Origin: Bacillus sp. V3-13
GTDB taxonomy: Bacteria > Bacillota > Bacilli > Bacillales > Cytobacillaceae
Length of the DNA stretch: 64,000 bases
Assembly: GCF_002860165.1 (NCBI RefSeq)
Contig: NZ_PGUZ01000009.1
Span: 1 to 64,000, forward strand
Direction: 5' to 3'
The stretch's first letter is position 1; each line of letters starts with the position of its first letter. The notes under the pieces are model-generated. The model made no database searches. It had not been told where the DNA came from and was given only the letters and a program-made list of their open reading frames with translations. A program made the position numbers and the translations under genes. Below, piece by piece: positions 43,732-53,708 of this stretch.

Positions 43732-44307
43732 TTAAATATTTTCCAAAAGGTTTTTTCTGTTGTTTTTTTCGCCAATTGTTAATACTTCGTCAACAGGCTG
43801 GTACGATTCTCCATAAAACTGCGTGTCTTTGTAGGTATGAATCATTTCATACGTTTCCTTCATCGCCTCATAAACGGTTTCCTCCGCTTCCTGATTAGGA
43901 GCCCAGTAGAGAATTTCCATTTCGTTTATTTCATTTGTAGCGAGTGAACGGCGGCTGTACCCGATCGAACGGGCATGTTTGAAGCCTTCCCGCTTATAAA
44001 AACGGAGCCTCTTTTCAGTGTCTGTATCCTCATAATTGATCGGCTCCACTTCAAGAATGATCGGCTTTCCTTTCCTCTTCAGTTTCTCGAGCAATTTACG
44101 TCCGATCCCTTCGCCTCTTGCTTCCTTTGAGACAAACAAATAATCAATAAATACGAAGCGCTCGAGTTCAGCATACATTAAAACATGATGCGGCCCTTCG
44201 TCTTTATGATAAATATTTGCCTGTTCTTTCAGCAGCGTTTCCATATGCTCTTGTGATTTCATTTCCTCAACGGGAAAATACTGATTCAGTTTTTCATACC
44301 AATGCAT
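43732..44307 (-). CDS. yjbC: GNAT-family acetyltransferase YjbC
   Basis: A 191-residue acetyltransferase. The acetyl-CoA-binding motif is VSKEARGEGIGRKLLEKLKRKG (about 60-80), followed by RLRFYKREGFKHARSIGYSRRSL. B. subtilis YjbC (192 residues) is the upstream partner of spx in the yjbC-spx operon and is stress-induced. Substrate unknown. The 475-base gap to spx makes an independent spx promoter likely. Confidence 0.9.
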   Translation of the reverse strand: MHWYEKLNQYFPVEEMKSQEHMETLLKEQANIYHKDEGPHHVLMYAELERFVFIDYLFVSKEARGEGIGRKLLEKLKRKGKPIILEVEPINYEDTDTEKRLRFYKREGFKHARSIGYSRRSLATNEINEMEILYWAPNQEAEETVYEAMKETYEMIHTYKDTQFYGESYQPVDEVLTIGEKNNRKNLLENI

Positions 44308-44474
44308 CGAGATGCTCCTTTCAAGATTGCTGTGTGCATAAAATTAGTCATCTTAAACCGAAGTATTTGTAGATTTTCCCCTTTCAATACCGCTTCACTT
44401 CTTTTACAATAAAAGCAGTGGGGATCATTTCATCTTTTTCGCAGTATGTGAAAAAGAAAAGATGGAGGGGTATG

Positions 44475-44663
44475 ATGATGGGTGCTTACATAATGGATTT
44501 AACAATCGTCGCATTGCTGATCGTTGCCATTACGGCGTTAATGGGCGTGCTGGTAAACGGGATTGGCGAAAAAGTGTTTGGCGGCAAGCACAGAACGGAA
44601 TTTGCCGATCAATCCGCCAAAATGCAAACCGGCTGGAAATCAGTGGGCGGCAAGAAAAAATAG
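44475..44663 (+). CDS. Small membrane protein, about 62 residues
   Basis: One hydrophobic segment (IMDLTIVALLIVAITALMGVLVNGIG), then a basic tail GEKVFGGKHRTEFADQSAK. GGAGGGGT lies just before three consecutive ATG codons (44472, 44475, 44478); spacing favours the second or third. A terminator follows. I do not recognise the family. Divergent from yjbC. Confidence 0.65.
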   Translation: MMGAYIMDLTIVALLIVAITALMGVLVNGIGEKVFGGKHRTEFADQSAKMQTGWKSVGGKKK

Positions 44664-44689
44664 CTTTTTGTACAGCAATTTGGTGAAGG

Positions 44690-44729
44690 AAACGCTCAAG
44701 GGGCCCATCAACAGGCTTGAGCGTTTTTC
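44690..44729. terminator. Terminator between small membrane-protein gene and DUF4015 gene
   Basis: AACGCTCAAG (44691-44700) pairs with CTTGAGCGTT (44715-44724), with TTTTCTT on the plus strand. It abuts the end of the convergent minus-strand gene and may serve both. Confidence 0.8.
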
Positions 44730-45920
44730 TTATGGCGTATAATCGACATCACCAGTATAATTATTGCCGGAATTCCAAAGCAGAAATTCCTTTACACCAT
44801 TGTCGTTCAGCGCGCGAATTTGTGCTTCGATCTCGGCCTTACCATAAACCTTATAATTCCCTGCGCCGAGCCACGTTGCCGTGAAATCCTGCAGCCATGG
44901 CCGCGACAGTGGTGGTTCCTTCAATTCTGCCAGCTTGGCCTTCTCTACTTGTGTATAGGCAGCTACAATGTTGTACGGCTCGAGATCCGGTTTGTTCACG
45001 CCAAAATAAGAGGTCCAATGGCTCGGGTAAATCATCGAAGAAATGACATCAACGTGTTCGGAAATTCTTGAAAAATTTTGGCCGATCCCCGGTGCTTCAG
45101 GCAGTGTCGCTGTATAACCGAAAATATCAACAGATACATCAACCCCGTAAGGTTCAAGCTTTTCCTTTGCATACTTGACAAAATCGGTAACGGCACTGAC
45201 CCGGCTTTGAATATTGTCACTGCCCGATGTTCCATATTCTCCTTTCGAATAGTTCAACGATGTATCGCGGGTTTCAAAACCTTCAGGGAAGCGGACGTAA
45301 TCAAACTGAATTTCCTGAAAGCCCATTTTTGCCGCCTCAATTGCAATTCCGACATTATAGTCCCACACCTCTTTTAAGTACGGATTAACAAACGATTCAT
45401 TCCTGCCATTTTTCCAAATTGCATTTCCTTCTTTGAAAGACCATTCCGGCTTTGCCGCAGCCAAAACAGAGTCCTTGAACACAACCACTCTGGCAATCGG
45501 GTATATCTGTTTCTCTTCCAAAATTTTTAACATTGCGGCAGGATCCTTTATATAGGGTTTGCCAATACTATGGTAGATTGAACTCTCTTCAGGCATATAT
45601 GTAAGGTTTCCCCGATCGTCTTTCATATCAATGACCATTGCGTTTAGTTCGGTATCATCCAGCAGCTTTGTTAACTGATTAAATTTTTCGCCTCCGGCCG
45701 AATGTCCTGTCACATAAACTCCTTTAACTGTATCAGGGTATGTAAATTTGTATCCTGAATCAAACTTAAATCTCGCCAGCGTCTCCGGGAGTTTCCTTAC
45801 AAATGATAAATGTTCGCGCCTCGGCTGATTCGTAAGTGATGCAGGATCGTCTTTGATGACAGCGGCCTTGCTGGAACCGGCAAGCAAGAGAGATACAGCT
45901 GCAATTTTCAATAACCTCAT
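44730..45920 (-). CDS. Exported DUF4015 putative glycoside hydrolase
   Basis: A 396-residue protein with an N-terminal signal-like segment (MRLLKIAAVSLLLAGSSKAA). The rest is a TIM-barrel-type domain of the DUF4015 (putative glycosyl hydrolase) family: VKGVYVTGHSAGGEKFNQLT, LNAMVIDMKDDRGNLTY, GFQEIQFDYVRFPEGF, VDVSVDIFGYTA, VDVISSMIYPSHW and FLLWNSGNNYT. The Asp in FDYVRFPE and acidic residues near it are candidate catalytic residues. GAGGGG precedes the ATG. Probably acts on wall or extracellular polysaccharide; the substrate is unknown. Confidence 0.85.
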   Translation of the reverse strand: MRLLKIAAVSLLLAGSSKAAVIKDDPASLTNQPRREHLSFVRKLPETLARFKFDSGYKFTYPDTVKGVYVTGHSAGGEKFNQLTKLLDDTELNAMVIDMKDDRGNLTYMPEESSIYHSIGKPYIKDPAAMLKILEEKQIYPIARVVVFKDSVLAAAKPEWSFKEGNAIWKNGRNESFVNPYLKEVWDYNVGIAIEAAKMGFQEIQFDYVRFPEGFETRDTSLNYSKGEYGTSGSDNIQSRVSAVTDFVKYAKEKLEPYGVDVSVDIFGYTATLPEAPGIGQNFSRISEHVDVISSMIYPSHWTSYFGVNKPDLEPYNIVAAYTQVEKAKLAELKEPPLSRPWLQDFTATWLGAGNYKVYGKAEIEAQIRALNDNGVKEFLLWNSGNNYTGDVDYTP

Positions 45921-46154
45921 TCATAAACCCCTCTTTCAAACTGGCCATCTATTATTATTTTAAACTCAAATTCTCCATTTATTCATTTATTTCGTATATT
46001 ACCCATTATTAAGAAGAATAGACATGAAAATGAGAATCCCGTCGAAATTTTGCGAAAACTGTTTAATAGCCTTGAACACCTTGCTTTTACGACAAGTTTC
46101 AGTTATTTTGTATATATGAGAAAATCGCAAATGAATAGGACAGGCTTCGAAAAA

Positions 46155-46405
46155 GAATAGTACTTTTGCACCCCGTTTTCCAGAGAGTTTGTGGTTGGTG
46201 AAAACAAACAACGGAGCGATCGGAATGGACTTTTGAGCCCCATGGAGGAACTCTTTTCCTTTGAAAAGTAAAATATTCCGTGGCGAATCCCTGGCGTTAA
46301 AAAGGGCCCCTTGTGATGAGGGGAATTGAGAGACTCTTCATGAGTAATTAGGGTGGCAACGCGGACTTTTCGTCCCTAAAACAGGATGAAGAGTCTTTTT
46401 TTATG
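46155..46405 (+). promoter_or_regulatory. T-box leader of trpS with antiterminator/terminator
   Basis: The T-box AGGGTGGCAACGCGG lies at 46350-46364. The terminator stem AGACTCTTCAT (46331-46341) pairs with ATGAAGAGTCT (46387-46397) and is followed by seven T residues. Upstream, GAATGGAC near 46223-46230 offers a TGG (Trp) specifier codon in the expected loop context, fitting the trpS gene 61 bases downstream. Uncharged tRNA-Trp would favour read-through. Bases 45921-46154 hold the promoter region. Confidence 0.92.
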
Positions 46406-46465
46406 GATCATTGCTTATTTGCATTTTTTATCGATAAATGCTCAGTTAAAAAGGAGGAAATATAA

Positions 46466-47455
<990 letters not shown>

Positions 47456-47464
47456 AAAATAACC

Positions 47465-47492
47465 AAAAGGAGCTGAAATTTCAGCTCCTTTT
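47465..47492. terminator. Bidirectional terminator trpS / yjbA
   Basis: AAAAGGAGCTGAAATTTCAG then CTCCTTTTT is a perfect palindrome with T runs on both strands between convergent genes. Confidence 0.92.
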
Positions 47493-48238
47493 TAGTTCAC
47501 TTTAGGCCCGTGTTCCATTTCCCACAGTTTTTCAAAAAATGGCTGGCCCTTTATCATATTTTCACATAAAACTGCATGCTTGCTTGTCCAGCCTATTTTC
47601 GTCTCTTCAAACAACTGCTTCCATGCCTCTTCGAAGTGCATTTGCTGGATTTCGCTATATTTTTCGGGATGCCACTCGGTATACCAGTAGCGGATTTCAG
47701 CTTCATTTTGCGATGAATGCAGCTGGTCGAGCGCCATAAATAAAAGTTGCTTTAATTGCCGTTCTTTTCTTGTTAACCCTCTCATTAAATGGGGTTCTGG
47801 CGAAAGAATATGAAAGCTTTTTATGGTTGATTGTTCATGAAAATCGTATTCAGCCGTTTCCTGGTTTTCAAGCATTTCATAGACGAGTTGTTCCTGCCTC
47901 GGAATCAGCCTGCTTTTTCGGATCGGAATATTATAACCTATTGTATCCACTGCCAAAATTCCTGTGCCATCGGAAACTACAAAGCAATACTCAAGCTGGG
48001 TCCGTTCATGGTTTTTCCGCAAATATGCTTTTTGAAAAACATCGTCCAAAAGTTGTTGAGGCAATTCCGATAAATCGTTTTCTATGTAGTTGTATAGCAC
48101 AGTTTCAACTTTCAAAAGTGGCACTTGATCGAGCAGCTCAACGCCGTCATCTTTTCGCCATTCATGAAAGTGGCAAATATTGTATCCATTCTCTTCTCCT
48201 TCAAACCAGTTCACCCAAACATCATGAAGATATAGCAT
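47492..48238 (-). CDS. yjbA: UPF0736 protein YjbA
   Basis: A 248-residue soluble protein that matches UPF0736/YjbA throughout: [68 protein letters not shown]. Function unknown. It is convergent with trpS, the same pairing as in B. subtilis (yjbA-trpS neighbourhood). Confidence 0.88.
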   Translation of the reverse strand: MLYLHDVWVNWFEGEENGYNICHFHEWRKDDGVELLDQVPLLKVETVLYNYIENDLSELPQQLLDDVFQKAYLRKNHERTQLEYCFVVSDGTGILAVDTIGYNIPIRKSRLIPRQEQLVYEMLENQETAEYDFHEQSTIKSFHILSPEPHLMRGLTRKERQLKQLLFMALDQLHSSQNEAEIRYWYTEWHPEKYSEIQQMHFEEAWKQLFEETKIGWTSKHAVLCENMIKGQPFFEKLWEMEHGPKVN

Positions 48239-48326
48239 GAATTTAACCCCCGCTTCAACAAACTGTTTATCATTCAGTATGGGCAGATGGAAGTTAATTT
48301 ATTCCTTTTTTAATCGCGCTAAACCT

Positions 48327-48542
48327 TTACTTTTCTTGTCGATCATCCGGGTAATAAATGCTTACCGAAACAATGATGATTCCGATGAGCAAAAGATAAC
48401 ATTCAAACCGCGTGCTAATAAAAGACAGGTATTGGGTAAGGCTGAGTCCGGTTGCCAGTAAATTCAAGTAAATGATCATGGTTACTCCCCCGGAAACAGC
48501 AAGTCCAAAACCAGTGAGCAGCATAAATAACCTAAAAGCCAT
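48327..48542 (-). CDS. Small two-helix membrane protein, 71 residues
   Basis: Two hydrophobic segments (FMLLTGFGLAVSGGVTMIIYLNLLA and CYLLLIGIIIVSVSIYY) and a charged tail DDRQEK. Resembles small Bacillus membrane proteins with no known role; I cannot name the family. The ribosome site is weak (GGGTTAG). Bases 48543-48757 show no further gene. Confidence 0.65.
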   Translation of the reverse strand: MAFRLFMLLTGFGLAVSGGVTMIIYLNLLATGLSLTQYLSFISTRFECYLLLIGIIIVSVSIYYPDDRQEK

Positions 48543-48757
48543 TCAAACTAACCCGAATCCCGCTTGAATTTCCTTTTATCCTTAATATATCCATGTTCAT
48601 CACCCCTGGACTGATCCTTTGCCTTAAATATATGTGATGACAAATAGATATATGTACAAGCCTTGCTTTTAATTGGGATATCATAAATCGTATTTTGTTT
48701 TCAGGGAAAATTGCAGATACAGTTGCAGAAACTTGAGGGAATCTATCATCAATTGGA

Positions 48758-49537
48758 TTATTTTACAGCTCTGAGAAAACGCTTTGCAGGCATCACGAGT
48801 GATCTCTTAATGGAGAAATTCGCATCTTTTTTGAATTCTGAAATAAGATAGTAACCGATCGCATAACCGAGCAGCCGCGGATAAGGACCCGTGCCGAATA
48901 GCAGCATGTCATGTTTTTTATGGTTTCTCGATAAGTCGAGATTATCAGATATATACCTGTCCCAGTAGCGGATTAATTCTTTTTCCGAGTATAAATGGCA
49001 CCAGTTTCCGATATATTTTTTCCCGCAATAATGATTGACTGCTTGTTCAGCCAACCCCTCCATGATGAGTGAATCGAGCAATGTATATTCGTCGAGTGGT
49101 TTTTTTATTTTGTGCATACGACAAACATGATGGTATTCATGGACAAAGAGTGCTTCTATTTCTTTTATGTCTCCTGCGGACGAAAGAAACAGGAATATTT
49201 TATCTTTGAAAGAAACCCCGGCTTTACCGCCAGTTTCCTTCATCAATCCCCGGTTTTCTTCGTTGATCGGAAAAATAAATACAGGTACATCCGGGCCCTT
49301 CCATAAGTTTCTGTACTTATTGAACAGGCCGCCGACTTTGGTCCATACTTTTCTTTCCACCAGTTTCAGATACGATTTTTTGCATGCTCTGCCTGGCCTG
49401 TACATTCCGAACTCCAGCAAGTATTCATAAATCTTTTTTGGATGATCGTTCTCAAAAAGGTCAGCGAATTTACTGCATATTTTTACCGGATTTTCAAAAT
49501 CGCGCTTCAACCAGGCATCTGTATTAACAATCCCCAT
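48758..49537 (-). CDS. yjaZ: YjaZ-like putative zinc protease (DUF2268)
   Basis: A 259-residue protein with the zinc-protease motif LFVHEYHHVCRMHK (HEYHH, near residue 130) and a downstream Glu in LIMEGLAEQAVNHY that would be the third ligand. This is the DUF2268/YjaZ family; activity is predicted, not shown. GGAGTGGTGA precedes the ATG. In B. subtilis yjaZ follows fabF; here a repeat array and an ABC transporter operon separate them. Confidence 0.87.
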   Translation of the reverse strand: MGIVNTDAWLKRDFENPVKICSKFADLFENDHPKKIYEYLLEFGMYRPGRACKKSYLKLVERKVWTKVGGLFNKYRNLWKGPDVPVFIFPINEENRGLMKETGGKAGVSFKDKIFLFLSSAGDIKEIEALFVHEYHHVCRMHKIKKPLDEYTLLDSLIMEGLAEQAVNHYCGKKYIGNWCHLYSEKELIRYWDRYISDNLDLSRNHKKHDMLLFGTGPYPRLLGYAIGYYLISEFKKDANFSIKRSLVMPAKRFLRAVK

Positions 49538-49738
49538 TTGTCACCACTCCATAAAAACTAATTGTCCTTTTTCAGTTTATGAGCAAGGGGAATTTTGGTG
49601 ATTTGTAAAACGCAAAAAAGAGCGGTGCATCTTGAACCACTCTCCTCGTTTTGCAGAAATTGCATCGTTGCCTGCTAGTTTTTTTATGAGTTTTGCAAAT
49701 AGATGCGGACATATGATTTTTTGGAGTTCACTTACCTC

Positions 49739-50090
49739 TTTTTGGCCTTCATCGCCTGGATGAAGGACTTTTCCCGGACTCACTTACCTCTTTTTGTCCT
49801 TCATCACCCGGATGAAGGACTTTTCCCTCGCTCACGTACACCTTTTTGGCCTTCATCACCCGGATGAAGGACTTTTCCCTAGATCATTTACCTCTTTTTG
49901 TCCTTCATCACCCGGATGAAGGACTTTTCCCTCGCTCACGTACACCTTTTTGGCCTTCATCACCCGGATGAAGGACTTTTCCCTAGATCATTTACTTCTT
50001 TTTGTCCTTCATTACCTGGATGAAGGACTTTTCCCGGACTCACCTACCTCTTTTTGTCCTTCATCGCCTGGATGAAGGATTTTTCCCCCG
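49739..50090. repeat. Tandem array of 52-bp palindrome-containing repeats (array 2)
   Basis: Units beginning TTTTTGKCCTTCAT start at 49739, 49791, 49843, 49895, 49947, 49999 and 50051: seven units, exactly 52 bp apart. Each holds the inverted repeat CCTTCAT-caccgg-type loop-ATGAAGG then ACTTTTCCC. Linkers alternate: CTCGCTCACGTACACC in units 2 and 4, CTAGATCATTTAC in units 3 and 5, so a 104-bp dimer was duplicated. Same period and related core as the array at 1029-1366. No gene in 49538-50183. Confidence 0.92.
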
Positions 50091-50183
50091 CCATCTCTAT
50101 TAGAAAACTCTTTGTTGATGATGATAAAATATGCATTTTTTAAGACGATCTTTTGATAGGTTTATAAAAGAGTATAAAAGCTT

Positions 50184-50867
50184 TTACTTCTTTCTCCCTG
50201 CAAATCGAACAACTCCAAGCGTACCGGTGTTCATGTCCTCCCTTAGGTTCTCATGGTGTACAATTTGACACATCATTTCATAATCATCTGTAATTGTCTG
50301 TAGGCCATTTAACAGGGGTACAGGCTTGTTTTTGACCGTTCCAAAGATGATTGCTTCAACTCCGAATGGATCGTGCAGAAATTCATTTTTTAAATTGGAG
50401 GATTTGTTGTGATAATCTTTTTGATAATATTTTTCATAATCACCTGTACAGCCGCAAATTGGACATTCATCCACAAACGGATGCAAGTGACCCGGACGAT
50501 CTACTTCAAAATGAACACTGGCAGCAACCGGATAATAATTTACGCCTTCAACAAGTAAAGGTTTTTGCTGGCTTAAATAATGAGTATAGAAACGAAGATG
50601 AATAGAGTGATCATGAGTCAAATTTCCGTTTTCACCTAACTCGATTAACTGCAGTCCTCTTCGTCTTCCAACCGCGTCGCATCCCTCTGCTGTGTGAAAA
50701 TAACCGTAGTCGTCCTCCATTTCGATCGTATCTTCAAGAGCACGTACAACGAATTTAAGAGCTTGCCTATAATGATCGGCTAATTTCTCAGAAACCATGA
50801 TCCAAAGATTAGGATATCTGGGAGCTGAATTTGGGAAGTTTTTAAACTGCGGCAATAAATCAATCAA
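50184..50867 (-). CDS. Unrecognised protein with CPICGC motif, last gene of ABC transporter operon
   Basis: A 227-residue soluble protein. It contains DECPICGCTGDYEKYY (possible metal-binding Cys cluster near residue 137), several His-rich stretches (FHTAEGCDAVG, HDHSIHLRFYTHYL, RPGHLHPF) and a C-terminal TGTLGVVRFAGRKK. I cannot place it in a family. Its TTG start overlaps the HAD gene stop (TTGA) and follows GGAGG by 9 bases, so it is coupled to the operon. It may be an enzyme acting on the transported compound; that is an inference. Confidence 0.75.
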   Translation of the reverse strand: MIDLLPQFKNFPNSAPRYPNLWIMVSEKLADHYRQALKFVVRALEDTIEMEDDYGYFHTAEGCDAVGRRRGLQLIELGENGNLTHDHSIHLRFYTHYLSQQKPLLVEGVNYYPVAASVHFEVDRPGHLHPFVDECPICGCTGDYEKYYQKDYHNKSSNLKNEFLHDPFGVEAIIFGTVKNKPVPLLNGLQTITDDYEMMCQIVHHENLREDMNTGTLGVVRFAGRKK

Positions 50868-51691
50868 GATCTTATTCCTCCATGTTCGTTAATTAACAAT
50901 AAATTCGTCTCTTGAATTTTTTCAATCACTTCAATCAGGGCTTGTTCATTATTTGTTTTTTGGGTGACATAGTGTGAAACAGCTTTTAAATTGGGGATCG
51001 CATTTTTTACAGATATCCCCAATCCTGCTGTTTGAATCATTTCGATGTCGTTCTCATTGTCACCGACAGCAACAAGTTTATGCGTTGGAATTTCCAGGTG
51101 ATCCATTAAAACCTTTACGGCTACCCCTTTATTAACCCCTTTAGCGATGAATTCCAGCAATTCGGGTTCTGAGTTTATTGGACTAAAAATAGAGTAGATC
51201 GTTTTCAATTCATTTATTTCTTGTTGATTTCCAATCAGCATGATTTTGACCAATTGTTTCGTAAGCAGTTCATCAATGGTCGTATACTGTGCTGTAATCG
51301 AATCTTTTATTAACTGTTGATGTATGAAAGTACTTTCTTCGAGAAAGTAAGCACCTTCATGGTCAAAGGCCAACAAGCTGACATTATACTGATTCCTGAT
51401 CTTTAAAAATAATGAAAGAATCTCTTTTATTTCATTACTCGCTAAAAATCGGGCATAAATAAACTCACTGGCTATTGGTTCATAAATCATTGCCCCGTTG
51501 TATAGAATGACAGGAGTATTAATTCCAACTTCATCAATATAAGGTAAAACACTGTCGAGTGAGCGGCCGGTTGCAAAAGTAAATTTACCTCCTGCTCTCT
51601 CAAAACTTTGAATTCTGGATATGACATCTTTTGAGATTCGTTGGTTGTTATCAAGCAAAGTACCATCCAGGTCAGAAATTATGCACCACAA
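50864..51691 (-). CDS. HAD-superfamily (Cof-type) phosphatase
   Basis: A 275-residue hydrolase of the Cof/YidA subfamily. Motif I is SDLDGTLLD (7-15), motif II FATGRS (about 39-44), and motif IV VGDNENDIEM near residue 215; a C2-type cap lies between. These enzymes remove phosphate from sugar phosphates and similar compounds. The TTG start lies inside the 3' end of the ABC ATPase gene (20-base overlap). Operon context suggests it works on the imported or phosphorylated substrate. Confidence 0.85.
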   Translation of the reverse strand: MWCIISDLDGTLLDNNQRISKDVISRIQSFERAGGKFTFATGRSLDSVLPYIDEVGINTPVILYNGAMIYEPIASEFIYARFLASNEIKEILSLFLKIRNQYNVSLLAFDHEGAYFLEESTFIHQQLIKDSITAQYTTIDELLTKQLVKIMLIGNQQEINELKTIYSIFSPINSEPELLEFIAKGVNKGVAVKVLMDHLEIPTHKLVAVGDNENDIEMIQTAGLGISVKNAIPNLKAVSHYVTQKTNNEQALIEVIEKIQETNLLLINEHGGIRS

Positions 51692-52817
51692 GCTGCTTCA
51701 AATCCTTTTCATTTTTTGGAAAAATATTTTGTTGTAATCTGTCTCTTTCAAATAAAAATTGCAGTGTATTAATTTTTATCCAAACATCCGAGTGTACTCT
51801 CGGTACAAGAAGGGTTGGACAAATCACTTTTACTTCTTCAAACGTACTTTCTAATCTGACCGTTATCAGAAATTCTCTCCCTGTATGTTCAACGTGTTTG
51901 ATCATACCCTTTAGAAAATTCTTCTGATCTGGTTTATTAAAAACGACTTCTGCGTCATGAGGCCTAAACCCCAGGATCAGATTTTTCTTTTGATTCAAGC
52001 TATGTTCGGGTACGTTATAACTTGATAGACTAATGGTTGTATTTTGTTTTTCCATTATGAGTGAATGATTAGCAACATTGTAGGAGCAGTCTAATCTGTT
52101 CATGATCGGCATTCCTAAAAAGCTGGCGACAAACCAGTTAGTCGGATGATTGACGATTTCTAATGGATGATCAAACTGTTGCAGCTCTCCATCTTTCATT
52201 ACGGCGATCATATCGGACATCGCCATCGCTTCATCTTGATCATGGGTGACCATGATGGTGGTAATTCCCAATTTTTGCTGAAGTTGTTTTATTTCTTCTC
52301 TCATTTTCATACGTAATGAAGCATCAAGAGCAGATAACGGTTCATCCAGTATTAATAAATCAGGTTCTTTAGCTATGGCTCTTGCTATGGCCACACGCTG
52401 GCGCTGACCACCGGAAAGTTGAGACGGTTTTCTCTCCTCAAATCCTTCCAGATTTACCATTCTTAAAACGCTCTTCACCCGTTCTAGTGCCAGGTTTTTA
52501 GGAACTTTTTGATTTCTTAATGGAAACATAATGTTGTCTTTAACTGACATATTCGGATAAAGGGCCGAGTTTTGAAATACCATTCCTATTTTTCTGAATT
52601 TCGGCGGAACTGTTGTAACACATGCATGATCGAAGTAGATGTCCCCGTTCGAAGGCTTTTCCAGTCCTGCGATCATTAACATGGTTGTCGTTTTCCCACA
52701 CCCTGACGGCCCTAGTATCGTAGTCAATTTTCCTGATGGTATTTCTAATTCGATATTTCTGACAGCTGGCTTTTTTGGTTCGTAATATTTATATAGCTGC
52801 TTTAAAGAAACTTTCAT
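51672..52817 (-). CDS. Sugar-type ABC transporter ATP-binding protein (MalK/UgpC-like)
   Basis: A 381-residue ATPase. Walker A is GPSGCGKTT (about 36-44), the signature LSGGQRQRVAIARA lies near 134, Walker B LLILDEPLSALD near 155, the H-loop VTHDQDEAMAMSD near 190, and a C-terminal TOBE/OB region follows (GFRPHDAEVVF). This is the CUT1 family ATPase type. GGAGGG precedes the ATG. With two permeases and a binding protein it forms one importer; the substrate is unknown. Confidence 0.93.
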   Translation of the reverse strand: MKVSLKQLYKYYEPKKPAVRNIELEIPSGKLTTILGPSGCGKTTTMLMIAGLEKPSNGDIYFDHACVTTVPPKFRKIGMVFQNSALYPNMSVKDNIMFPLRNQKVPKNLALERVKSVLRMVNLEGFEERKPSQLSGGQRQRVAIARAIAKEPDLLILDEPLSALDASLRMKMREEIKQLQQKLGITTIMVTHDQDEAMAMSDMIAVMKDGELQQFDHPLEIVNHPTNWFVASFLGMPIMNRLDCSYNVANHSLIMEKQNTTISLSSYNVPEHSLNQKKNLILGFRPHDAEVVFNKPDQKNFLKGMIKHVEHTGREFLITVRLESTFEEVKVICPTLLVPRVHSDVWIKINTLQFLFERDRLQQNIFPKNEKDLKQLVVHNF

Positions 52818-52832
52818 GAATTTGTCCCTCCA

Positions 52833-53708
52833 CTAAATCTTCATCTTCGAAATATATTTTTGTGAGAACAAATATAATAACATGGCAGGAACCATGTAAA
52901 ATGTTGCTAAAGTCATAATAAAACCATAATTCACAGACGCAGTAGAATTCATATCCAGTAACGAATTTAAGATAATTGGAAATGTTATTTTACTTGAATC
53001 GTACGTGAAGGTGGAGACAAGAATATATTCGCCCCATCCGTTTAAAAAGGCAAAAAGGGTTATGGCTGCAATTCCTGGCCAAATATACGGAACATATATC
53101 GCAAAAAACTTTTTAAAATTGGAAGTTCCATCGATTTCGGCAGCCCGATCGATTTCTTTCGGGATTTCGTCAAAGAAACCTTTTATAATCCAAGTGGACA
53201 GACCTACTTCTGCTAATCCTTTAATTAAGATCGTGCCAAATAAAGTGTCTAATAAACCAACTGTTTTTAACATATAGAAGCTGGCGATTAATGTTGTAAT
53301 CGATGGTAGAGCTCTTGTAAACAATGTTGATTGCATTAACAAATCTTTACCGGGGAATCGGCCTTTTGATAAAGCATAACCCGATAATAAGCTCACTCCA
53401 ACTTCGATCAACATACTGCCCAGTGCGATGACCAGAGTGTTATAAAAAATGGTCCAAACACTCGGAAAAGTAAACGTACCAACCACTAAATTAGGTTCAA
53501 ATAAAAATTTCCAGTTATTTATGGTGAAACCTGCCGGAAATCCTCCCTTAATGTCACTAAAAGCAAATAGAAACATGCCTAAATAGATACTTAATAGAAT
53601 TAATGAAAATATCGTAAGGACGGTAACACAGAAAACTTTTAACCAACTGTCAGAAACTCGATTGTAAAAATTCGTCCATCCGCCTGGGTTCATAAATTGT
53701 TTCATCAT
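52833..53708 (-). CDS. ABC transporter permease (MalG/UgpE type)
   Basis: A 291-residue inner-membrane protein with about six helices. The EAA loop that meets the ATPase is EIPKEIDRAAEIDGTSNFKK then FFAIYVPYIWPGI. The final helices end YLFSQKYISKMKI. It starts directly after the other permease stop. Second permease of the CUT1-type importer. Confidence 0.9.
   Translation of the reverse strand: MMKQFMNPGGWTNFYNRVSDSWLKVFCVTVLTIFSLILLSIYLGMFLFAFSDIKGGFPAGFTINNWKFLFEPNLVVGTFTFPSVWTIFYNTLVIALGSMLIEVGVSLLSGYALSKGRFPGKDLLMQSTLFTRALPSITTLIASFYMLKTVGLLDTLFGTILIKGLAEVGLSTWIIKGFFDEIPKEIDRAAEIDGTSNFKKFFAIYVPYIWPGIAAITLFAFLNGWGEYILVSTFTYDSSKITFPIILNSLLDMNSTASVNYGFIMTLATFYMVPAMLLYLFSQKYISKMKI

Noticed and set aside
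49577-49783. Open frame of 68 codons at the edge of array 2
   Set aside because: Also generated by the repeats, with no ribosome site and no conserved features.
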